From Deltaproteobacteria bacterium (lineage in GTDB: Bacteria > Desulfobacterota > Desulfobacteria > Desulfobacterales > ETH-SRB1), in contig JAJSZO010000059.1 in the NCBI GenBank assembly GCA_030262795.1, positions 1 through 12,843 of the forward strand: a DNA stretch of 12,843 nt, in the 5' to 3' direction. This document shows, piece after piece, positions 7,802-12,843 of the stretch; the stretch's first letter is position 1; the number at the start of each line of letters is the position of its first letter. Both the position numbers and the translations under genes were made by a program. The notes under the pieces are model-generated. The model did no database searches. It was not told the origin of the DNA and was given only the letters and a program-made list of their open reading frames with translations.

Positions 7802-7850
7802 TTACTGATAACTTCGAGCTTTGAGCTTCGATCTTCATGCTTCGAGTTCA
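7802..7850. repeat. Seven tandem degenerate heptamers, btuC/btuD gap
   Basis: The plus strand divides into TTACTGA, TAACTTC, GAGCTTT, GAGCTTC, GATCTTC, ATGCTTC and GAGTTCA. The five central units share CTT at positions 4-6, approximate consensus GAGCTTC. The array fills nearly the whole 58-bp gap, ending 4 bp before the btuC stop codon and 7 bp from the btuD start. Its consensus differs from the arrays at 6981-7022 and 6321-6357. Confidence 0.75.
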
Positions 7851-7853
7851 TCT

Positions 7854-8867
7854 CTACCTGCACAGATCGGATTTTTTCAACAAAAGAATAAAAACAGGTG
7901 CTCCTATCATGGCAGTAATTACACCCACCGGAATTTCTCCGTGCTCGGGAAGAACTCTTGCCAGCAAATCACATAAAATCATATAGGCTCCTCCTCCAAG
8001 CACGCATGACGGAACAAGGACACGGTTATCGGGGCCAAGCGTAAGACGCAGTATGTGAGGAATTACCAGACCGACAAACCCCAAAAGGCCGCAATGGCTT
8101 ACAGTAGCGCTCACCATAAATGAAGTAACAACAAGAAGAGTCATTGTTACTAACTTTATATTTACTCCCATTGTCTGGGCCATTTCCTGCCCCATAAGAA
8201 GCAGATTCATAGAGTGCGAAAGCCGGAACAAAAGCAAAAAACATGGAAGAAGCATTGCACCAAGTATTGCGACCTGCCTGATATCAGACATGGAAAGATC
8301 ACCCATGAGCCAGAAAATAATATTGTGGAGCCTGGAATGCTGAGACATTGAGATAAGAAACATAATTACGGCAGAGCAAAAAGCATTTATCATGACTCCT
8401 GATAACAGGAGAGAATCCTTTTTAAGAATTGCCTGCCCCGAAGACATCGCAAGGATCAAAAAGAGTGTGACAAGGCTGCCGGCAAATGCAGCAAATGCAA
8501 CGCCTGGAAAACGGGACAAACCCATCAGGATGCCGATTATAGCTCCGACTGCTGACCCTCCTGAAACGCCCAGGATATACGGTTCGGCCAGAGGATTGCG
8601 GAGTAAAACCTGGAAGACAAGTCCACCAAGGGAAAGAGTAGCCCCAACCAGAGCAGATAGAAGCACACGGGGAAATCGAATGTTCCAGATTATGGTAGCT
8701 GTCATTGAATCTGCAACGCTTTTCCCTGCAAGAGACTGAAAAACAGCTTTAAACTCACTTCCGGTAGATCCAATTGACAGACCAAGAAACACAGCTACAA
8801 TAAGGATAAGTATCATCGGGAAAGAAACTGCAAAAAGACGTTTCAAAAGAAACGGTTTATCAGTCAC
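7854..8867 (-). CDS. btuC: Corrinoid/iron-chelate ABC transporter permease (FecCD family, BtuC type)
   Basis: 337 residues of the FecCD family, very hydrophobic, with the expected nine to ten membrane helices. The first helix is at about 12-31. Signature stretches are WNIRFPRVLLSALVGATLSL (about 61-80), LLRNPLAEPYILGVSGG (about 88-104), and GLLGFVGLVIPHILRL near the C-terminus, the region contacting the ATPase. It forms the inner-membrane channel that receives corrinoid from BtuF. The start is GTG 8867-8865, giving MTDKPFLLKR; the sequence GTGA at 8867-8864 is both this start and the btuF stop, so translation is probably coupled. No in-frame alternative fits the family better. The stop TAG (7856-7854) adjoins the heptamer array downstream. 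Confidence 0.93.
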   Translation of the reverse strand: MTDKPFLLKRLFAVSFPMILILIVAVFLGLSIGSTGSEFKAVFQSLAGKSVADSMTATIIWNIRFPRVLLSALVGATLSLGGLVFQVLLRNPLAEPYILGVSGGSAVGAIIGILMGLSRFPGVAFAAFAGSLVTLFLILAMSSGQAILKKDSLLLSGVMINAFCSAVIMFLISMSQHSRLHNIIFWLMGDLSMSDIRQVAILGAMLLPCFLLLFRLSHSMNLLLMGQEMAQTMGVNIKLVTMTLLVVTSFMVSATVSHCGLLGFVGLVIPHILRLTLGPDNRVLVPSCVLGGGAYMILCDLLARVLPEHGEIPVGVITAMIGAPVFILLLKKSDLCR

Positions 8868-9772
8868 TGTTCTTCCTCAAATAATTCAGGATGAATCAGC
8901 CGCCCAAGCAGTTCAAGACCATCCACGAGACGGGGAGTAGGACGGTCAAATAGACTGGAATCCACGAGGAAAATACGATGGTTCTTTATAGCAGGCAGGT
9001 CAGGCCAGCGATTCCACTCAGCCTTAACACGTTCAAAAATCTCGCCTTTTGCCATTGAAGATATAATGAATACTTCAGGAGATAGAAACAGCACCTGCTC
9101 ACGGCTAAACCGGGGATATGGTATCGGGCCTTCAGCAAGATTACTTCCTCCTGCAAACACTATCAGCTCATGAATAAATGTATTTGTACCCACTGAAACT
9201 ATCGGAAAAATTCCAACCTGGTAAAAAACCAGCGGACGGTAAGAAGCCTCTGCAACTCTGGATCTTACCCGCTGAATCCTGTACTGCATATTGGCGACCA
9301 GTGCCTTTGCCGCTTCAGAAGCATCCAGCAGCATACCGATTTCAAGAATTGTCTCCATAACCGCATTTAAATTCCTTGGATCAACCGCATAAACGGGTAT
9401 CTTCAGAGATTCCAGCCTTTCTACAACTTCCACAGGATTTCCATCCTTTATGGCAATACAAAGCGTTGGTTTTAAAGCAACGATTTTTTCAAGATCAAGC
9501 TGAACATAAGAACCGACCCTGGGAAAATTAACTGCCTCCTCAGGAAAGTCGCTGTAGCGAGTTACCCCTTTTAAACGGTGTTCCTGTCCCAGAGCAAAAA
9601 TTATTTCAGTAATGCTCGGCGCCAGAGAAACCACCCGCTGCGGATCATCGGACAAAGCAACTTGCCGCCCTAACTGATCAATTACCTGCCTTGCCACGGC
9701 TGGTGAGAAAGTTACAGCGACAATCATAAAAACAACAATCAATTTCAAAATTGTTCCATAGAGCTTAATCAC
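8864..9772 (-). CDS. btuF: Periplasmic corrinoid-binding protein (BtuF type)
   Basis: 302 residues of the helical-backbone substrate-binding family used by FecCD permeases. An N-terminal signal peptide is clear: positively charged start, hydrophobic stretch at about 9-22, and a likely signal peptidase I site after Ala-Val-Ala at 25-27. There is no lipobox, which fits a soluble periplasmic protein in a Gram-negative cell. The mature part opens QVIDQLGRQVALSDDPQRVV then SLAPSITEIIFALG, a BtuF hallmark; later come GVTRYSDFP and VGSYVQLDLEKIVALKP. The start is GTG 9772-9770, with GAGAGG at 9787-9782 spaced 9 bases away. It is the first protein gene of the btuFCD-cobU unit, 101 bp downstream of tRNA-Leu. 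Siderophore binding is the main alternative to cobalamin. Confidence 0.9.
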   Translation of the reverse strand: MIKLYGTILKLIVVFMIVAVTFSPAVARQVIDQLGRQVALSDDPQRVVSLAPSITEIIFALGQEHRLKGVTRYSDFPEEAVNFPRVGSYVQLDLEKIVALKPTLCIAIKDGNPVEVVERLESLKIPVYAVDPRNLNAVMETILEIGMLLDASEAAKALVANMQYRIQRVRSRVAEASYRPLVFYQVGIFPIVSVGTNTFIHELIVFAGGSNLAEGPIPYPRFSREQVLFLSPEVFIISSMAKGEIFERVKAEWNRWPDLPAIKNHRIFLVDSSLFDRPTPRLVDGLELLGRLIHPELFEEEQ

Positions 9773-9815
9773 TCAGATAGTCCTCTCAATTCATATATTT
9801 TCGTATTCCTGAGTG
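9770..9815 (-). promoter_or_regulatory. Possible 5' leader stem over the btuF start codon
   Basis: Perfect 7-base inverted repeat: CTGAGTG at 9809-9815 and CACTCAG at 9770-9776 on the plus strand. In the btuF mRNA these would pair around a 32-base loop, and the GTG start codon would sit in the stem while GAGAGG lies in the loop. An extra G-U pair could extend the stem. A 7-base match in a gap this size can occur by chance, so a role in translation control is only a suggestion. Confidence 0.25.
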
Positions 9816-9873
9816 TGGCATCTTTTATCACGCAGTTTCAGGTGGGACAGTGCGGAGATATCCATTGAAATTT

Positions 9874-9962
9874 TGGTACCCGGGACGAGACTTGAACTCG
9901 TACAGAGACTATGCTCCGAGGGATTTTAAGTCCCTTGCGTCTACCAATTCCGCCACCCGGGC
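9874..9962 (-). tRNA. tRNA-Leu (anticodon UAA)
   Basis: The minus strand folds as a class II tRNA of 89 nt including an encoded 3' CCA (plus-strand TGG at 9874-9876). The acceptor arm is GCCCGGG paired with CCCGGGT, with a G-U closing pair as in the E. coli UAA isoacceptor. The D arm contains GGCGGAATTGGTAGAC, the anticodon stem AGGGA/TCCCT encloses loop CTTAAAA with anticodon TAA at 9928-9926, a long variable arm follows, and the T arm reads GAGTTCAAGTCTC. It decodes UUA (and UUG by wobble). No T-rich terminator follows before btuF, so tRNA processing from a longer transcript is possible. Confidence 0.97.
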
Positions 9963-9985
9963 ACAAATTGCAAATAGCGACATCA

Positions 9986-10002
9986 AATAATAATAATAAT
10001 TG
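9986..10002. repeat. Short AAT trinucleotide tract
   Basis: About five AAT units in a row between tRNA-Leu and maf. It makes an A/T-rich, easily melted stretch just upstream of the tRNA gene and may contribute to its promoter. Too short to call a microsatellite with confidence. Confidence 0.5.
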
Positions 10003-10014
10003 ATAACCGGAAAC

Positions 10015-10043
10015 AATGCAAGATAAAATTCTCCTCTTGTCAA
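10015..10043 (-). promoter_or_regulatory. Candidate sigma-70 promoter for tRNA-Leu
   Basis: On the minus strand a perfect -35 box TTGACA lies at 10043-10038, followed 17 bases later by TGCATT at 10020-10015, a weak -10 match. Transcription would begin near 10008, about 46 bases before the tRNA. A second possible -10, TATTAT, occurs in the AAT-repeat tract nearer the tRNA. Prediction only. Confidence 0.3.
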
Positions 10044-10071
10044 ATCATATTGCATCTGATAATTATTTATC

Positions 10072-10683
10072 ATGCAAAAGCTATCAGAGAATCCGTTTAT
10101 AATTCTTGCTTCCAAATCCCCTAGACGAAAGTATCTGTTAAAACAGGCGGGTCTTTCCTTCACCGTTATTCCCAGCAGTGTTGATGAAAACTCTATTCCC
10201 ATATCACAACCTGAAATTTATGTAAAAACTTTGGCTGAAGCAAAGGCAAATGACATATCAAAGAAATATCCTGAAAGCTGGGTTATCGGAGCTGATACCA
10301 TTGTTCTAATAGACAGTATTATACTTGGCAAACCATTTTCAAGATCCGAAGCCCGTGTTATGTTGAAACGACTCAGCGGGCAGATACATCAAGTTCTTAC
10401 AGGATACTCAATATGTTGCATGGTTAGAAATAGATTTTTTTCAGAAACCATAATAACTGAAGTACTTTTCAAGAACCTGACCGATGATGAAATAGAATGG
10501 TACATTAATACAGAGGAGCCCTTTGACAAAGCAGGAGCGTACGCAATTCAGGGGCTTGGCACTTTTATTGTAAAAAGTATAAAAGGCTCTTACACCAATG
10601 TAGTAGGTCTTCCTATTTGCGAAGTCATGGAATTCCTTATAAAAGAAGGTGTAATGGGGTTAAACCGTACATTTAAAGATTAG
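10072..10683 (+). CDS. maf: Maf nucleotide pyrophosphatase (YhdE-like dTTP/UTP type)
   Basis: 203 residues, a normal length for Maf. These cytosolic enzymes hydrolyse non-canonical or excess nucleoside triphosphates to monophosphates. Motifs: ILASKSPRRKYLLKQAG (about 11-27) with the phosphate-binding Ser-Arg-Arg, VIGADTIVLID (about 71-81, Asp75 the likely catalytic base), LGKPFSRSEARVMLKRLSG, and EPFDKAGAYAIQG (about 149-161). The last one matches the YhdE (dTTP/UTP) subgroup rather than the YceF subgroup. ATG 10072 gives the family N-terminus but has no ribosome binding site. GATAAT at 10058-10063 could be a -10 box that would make the mRNA nearly leaderless. It heads a maf-yggS-queH run and is divergent from tRNA-Leu. 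Confidence 0.93.
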   Translation: MQKLSENPFIILASKSPRRKYLLKQAGLSFTVIPSSVDENSIPISQPEIYVKTLAEAKANDISKKYPESWVIGADTIVLIDSIILGKPFSRSEARVMLKRLSGQIHQVLTGYSICCMVRNRFFSETIITEVLFKNLTDDEIEWYINTEEPFDKAGAYAIQGLGTFIVKSIKGSYTNVVGLPICEVMEFLIKEGVMGLNRTFKD

Positions 10684-10732
10684 AATCTGCCCCACAACAA
10701 GTTTCGGGGAATTCAACCCAATAACTCACAAA

Positions 10733-10750
10733 AATCTGCGCAATCTGCGG
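10733..10750. repeat. 9-bp direct repeat upstream of yggS
   Basis: AATCTGCGC is followed immediately by AATCTGCGG, two tandem 9-base units ending 10 bp before the yggS ATG. The gene lacks a good ribosome binding site, and this repeat occupies the place where one would be expected. Confidence 0.6.
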
Positions 10751-10760
10751 ATTAGAAATT

Positions 10761-11459
10761 ATGGAATCTGAAGTTCTTAAAAAAAGATTAAATAATGTTA
10801 AAGAACGTATCAAAAAGGCGGCAATCAATTGCGGCAGGAAACCTGATACCGTTCACCTTGTAGCTGTGAGCAAAACCATGCCGGAAAACACGGTTAGAGA
10901 AGCAATAACGGCAGGTGTTAATATTCTTGGAGAAAATTATATTCAGGAAGCCAAAGATAAAATCAATACACTGTCATCCTATCCTGTTTCATGGCATTTT
11001 ATAGGCCACCTTCAGAGTAACAAAGCAAAATATGCTGTAAAACTTTTTGATATGATTCACACGATAGATTCATTAAAACTTGCTCATGAATTAAATAAGC
11101 AGGCAAAAAAAATAAACAAAATCCAACAAATTCTGATTCAGATAAATATAAGTATGGAATCAACAAAATCAGGTATTCATGAAGAGGATGCGCAAAAACT
11201 GATAAAAGAGATTAGTTCATTTGAAAATCTATCCATCAAAGGTCTTATGACAATGCCGCCCTTTTTCAATAATCCTGAAAAAGCCAGGCCATATTTTTCA
11301 GCGCTGAGGGATCTGCGAGATAAAATCAGGAATAAAGTAATAAAGAATATCAATATGCAGGAATTATCTATGGGTATGACAGATAATTTTGAGGTTGCGA
11401 TAAAGGAAGGAGCAACCTTTGTCCGCATTGGAACTGCAATTTTTGGAGAAAGAAATTGA
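10761..11459 (+). CDS. yggS: YggS/PLPBP pyridoxal phosphate homeostasis protein
   Basis: 232 residues, the usual length of this single-domain PLP-binding TIM-barrel family (alanine-racemase-like fold type III). It has no known catalytic reaction and is thought to buffer pyridoxal 5'-phosphate in the cytosol. The PLP lysine is Lys38 in VHLVAVSKTMP; other landmarks are NILGENYIQEAKDK, WHFIGHLQSNKAK, IKGLMTMPPFF, and the C-terminal SMGMTDNFEVAIKEGATFVRIGTAIFG, which binds the cofactor phosphate. ATG 10761 gives the right N-terminus although no Shine-Dalgarno motif is visible; a 9-bp direct repeat lies there instead. The TGA stop overlaps the TTG start of queH, suggesting coupled translation. Confidence 0.95.
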   Translation: MESEVLKKRLNNVKERIKKAAINCGRKPDTVHLVAVSKTMPENTVREAITAGVNILGENYIQEAKDKINTLSSYPVSWHFIGHLQSNKAKYAVKLFDMIHTIDSLKLAHELNKQAKKINKIQQILIQINISMESTKSGIHEEDAQKLIKEISSFENLSIKGLMTMPPFFNNPEKARPYFSALRDLRDKIRNKVIKNINMQELSMGMTDNFEVAIKEGATFVRIGTAIFGERN

Positions 11460-11989
11460 AAATTCTGCTGCATACATGCTGCGCACCATGCTCTATATAT
11501 CCGATCAAAACCCTTCGCAACGACGGCTATAATGTAATAGGTTTTTTTTACAGACATAATATACATCCTTACACAGAGTGTTTAAAGAGACAGAAAACTC
11601 TACAACATTATGCAAATATTATTAATCTAAAGGTCATTTACCAGGAAGACTATGATTTAAAAGGTTTTATTCAAAACATGGTCTTTAGAGAATCGAAGCG
11701 CTGCTCATACTGCTATCACGACCGGCTAAGGTCAACAGCTCTCACAGCAAAACGCGGAAAGTTTGATTGTTTCTCCTCTACTCTTTTATACAGCAAATTC
11801 CAGAAACACGATATGATAAAATCAATAGGAGAATCTATTGGCAAATCCACCGGCATTCCATTTTACTATCAGGATTTTCGCTCCGGCTGGAAAGAAGGCA
11901 TAGAAGAATCCAAACGCCTTGAATTGTATCGCCAGCAGTATTGCGGCTGTATTTACAGCGAGAAAGAAAGATATTATAAAAATGCATAG
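11456..11989 (+). CDS. queH: Epoxyqueuosine reductase QueH
   Basis: 177 residues of the QueH (former DUF208) family, which reduces epoxyqueuosine to queuosine at tRNA wobble position 34 and replaces the cobalamin-dependent QueG in many anaerobes. The N-terminus MKILLHTCCAPCSIYP carries the paired cysteines (Cys8, Cys9, plus Cys12); a second pair is KRCSYCYHDR (Cys83, Cys86). In this family such cysteines bind an Fe-S cluster. CGC near the C-terminus (Cys163, Cys165) is also typical. The start is TTG 11456, overlapping the yggS stop as TTGA; the first in-frame ATG would come about 74 codons later and would lose the catalytic N-terminus. GGAG just upstream can act as ribosome binding site. Confidence 0.94.
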   Translation: MKILLHTCCAPCSIYPIKTLRNDGYNVIGFFYRHNIHPYTECLKRQKTLQHYANIINLKVIYQEDYDLKGFIQNMVFRESKRCSYCYHDRLRSTALTAKRGKFDCFSSTLLYSKFQKHDMIKSIGESIGKSTGIPFYYQDFRSGWKEGIEESKRLELYRQQYCGCIYSEKERYYKNA

Positions 11990-12060
11990 ATATCAAGGAG
12001 TGTTACGAAAAATCAGCAGTGCTCAAATATGTTCCGATATAAACATCAGAGTTCATAGTA

Positions 12061-12096
12061 AATGATTTCTATCTAACTTAACCATTTGAAATCATT
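12061..12096. repeat. 9-bp perfect inverted repeat upstream of trmO
   Basis: AATGATTTC at 12061-12069 is repeated inverted as GAAATCATT at 12088-12096, spacer 18 bp, in the 139-bp queH-trmO gap. No T-run follows, so it is not a standard intrinsic terminator. It could be an operator or mRNA stem for trmO, whose start lies 32 bp downstream. I find no convincing promoter around it. Confidence 0.45.
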
Positions 12097-12128
12097 ATAA
12101 GGTGTACTTTTAGGCTAACAATAATAAC

Positions 12129-12566
12129 ATGAGCATTGAAATGAAACCTATAGGTTTTGTGCAGACTGATGCTGAAAAAATTCCTCGGCATTGGAGTGTT
12201 TCGGATGAGGAGGGGACATTAGTCATTGATGAAAAATATCTGCAAGGGCTCAAAGATATCAGAGCCGGCCAACGCATTGTAGTGATTTTCCATTTTCATC
12301 AAAGCCCTGAGTTTACTTCACAGCTTCTCAGCCAGACACCTCCACACCGTGGAGAGCAATTAGGCGTTTTTAGCACTTGTTCGTCAATCCGACCCAACCC
12401 CATTGGCATGTCGGTCCTGGAAGTTCTCGGGAGGGAAGACAACGTCATTTACGTTAAAGGCCTGGATATGCGGGATGGAACACCTGTTTTGGATATCAAA
12501 CCCCATGTTGAAAACAAACACAGTTGTCCGAGTTTCAAAGGCAAACGGTGCCCAACTGCTCCGTGA
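12129..12566 (+). CDS. trmO: tRNA (t6A37-N6) methyltransferase TrmO/TsaA family
   Basis: 145 residues, the short single-domain form; the E. coli protein is about 235 residues because of an extra C-terminal domain. TrmO uses SAM to methylate threonylcarbamoyladenosine at position 37 of certain tRNAs. The beta-barrel signature is clear: MKPIGFVQTD, VVIFHFHQSPEF, LGVFSTCSSIRPNPIGMSVLEVLG (about 77-100) and VKGLDMRDGTPVLDIKPH. In the central motif the usual FATRSP reads FSTCSS, so an arginine is replaced by cysteine; I believe this variant also occurs in other anaerobes, but it leaves the exact substrate open. ATG 12129 is used; ATG 12141 (MKPIGF) is also possible. Neither has a strong ribosome binding site. 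Probably transcribed separately from queH. Confidence 0.87.
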   Translation: MSIEMKPIGFVQTDAEKIPRHWSVSDEEGTLVIDEKYLQGLKDIRAGQRIVVIFHFHQSPEFTSQLLSQTPPHRGEQLGVFSTCSSIRPNPIGMSVLEVLGREDNVIYVKGLDMRDGTPVLDIKPHVENKHSCPSFKGKRCPTAP

Positions 12567-12843
12567 TTTAATGAGTAACGCCAATACACCGACAGCTAAT
12601 TTTAATCAAGTAAACTTCCGGCTTTGCCGGATGACTCACAAAGTTTGACATTTCCGGGATTTTAAGAAAGTCTCTCGATTTGTGAACCGCTTAAGGCAAA
12701 CAGAAAGAGAGGTTTTCTTCCATCTCTTGATTTTCCGTTATTATAGTACCTTCCTTAAACATATCAACAAAAACTCAATTTTTAATGAATTTTCAAAGAG
12801 TTAAAAAATACCACAACATTTAGACTTATGCGATATTCTCTAT
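12567..12843. other. Gene-free right end with two weak hairpins
   Basis: No supportable gene in this 277-bp stretch. A hairpin TCCGGC-TTT-GCCGGA lies at 12617-12631, without a following T-run, so it is a poor terminator for trmO. A second hairpin at 12705-12728 pairs AAGAGA with TCTCTT, extended by GG/CC across a bulged A, followed by the short T-run ATTTTCC. TTGACA at 12645-12650 has no good -10 box at 17 bp. TATTAT at 12739-12744 lacks a matching -35. The far right is A/T-rich. Confidence 0.5.

Noticed and set aside
9847..9855. CCGCACTGT on the minus strand, like part of a cobalamin riboswitch
   Set aside because: Only this short piece matches; the other conserved elements and the needed length are missing, and the tRNA occupies the upstream space.
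9909..10202. Minus-strand open frame of 97 residues ending in a VAELVDARDLKSLG-like tail
   Set aside because: The tail is the translation of tRNA-Leu, a well-known false ORF; the rest overlaps maf on the other strand.
12000..12063. Small GTG-started frame of about 21 codons after AAGGAG downstream of queH
   Set aside because: The ribosome binding site abuts the start codon, and the peptide has no recognisable feature.
12403..12648. Plus-strand open frame of 81 residues overlapping the end of trmO
   Set aside because: Wrong frame relative to a well-supported gene. A frameshifted trmO tail is conceivable, but the in-frame version already ends plausibly after the LDIKPH motif.
12657..12667. 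GGGATTTTAAG shared with the antisense anticodon region of tRNA-Leu, as a possible attachment-site core
   Set aside because: An 11-base match is expected by chance several times in a window this size, and no integrase or element boundary is present.

Overview
The window reads as a chromosomal housekeeping region of a Gram-negative anaerobe, most likely a Desulfobacterota (deltaproteobacterial) relative. This is inferred from moderate-to-low GC, split GlyQ/GlyS glycyl-tRNA synthetase, QueH instead of an oxygen-tolerant QueG, a PflX-type radical SAM protein, a BtuF with a cleavable signal peptide, and a maf-yggS-queH run. No species call can be made from the sequence alone.

Layout. Positions 1-4695 (+): the 3' end of a leuC-type dehydratase large subunit, its small subunit (leuD), a DUF169 protein, then glyQ and glyS overlapping by 20 bp. 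A SAM methyltransferase follows (4752-5309, +). Positions 5360-9962 (-), read right to left: tRNA-Leu(UAA), btuF, btuC, btuD, cobU, pflX-type radical SAM gene. The btuFCD-cobU block is a corrinoid uptake and salvage unit: BtuF captures corrinoid in the periplasm, BtuC and BtuD import it, and CobU phosphorylates adenosylcobinamide and adds GMP for nucleotide-loop assembly. Positions 10072-11989 (+): maf, yggS and queH, the last starting on TTG inside the yggS stop. Positions 12129-12566 (+): trmO. The last 277 bases hold no gene, only weak hairpins.

Several genes concern tRNA: glyQS charges tRNA-Gly, queH finishes queuosine, trmO methylates t6A37, and a tRNA-Leu is encoded. Start codons are unusual in places: GTG for btuF, btuC and cobU, TTG for queH.

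No CRISPR array, insertion sequence, prophage, toxin-antitoxin or defence system is visible, and I did not find a clearly novel multi-gene system. The most unexpected structure lies between genes: three consecutive gaps of the btuC-btuD-cobU-pflX run carry degenerate tandem repeats of period 7, each with its own consensus. One array also encodes the last residues and stop codon of BtuD and runs up to the cobU start. Smaller points are a possible 5' stem over the btuF GTG start with no recognisable cobalamin riboswitch, an inverted repeat before trmO, and an atypical specificity loop in LeuD.
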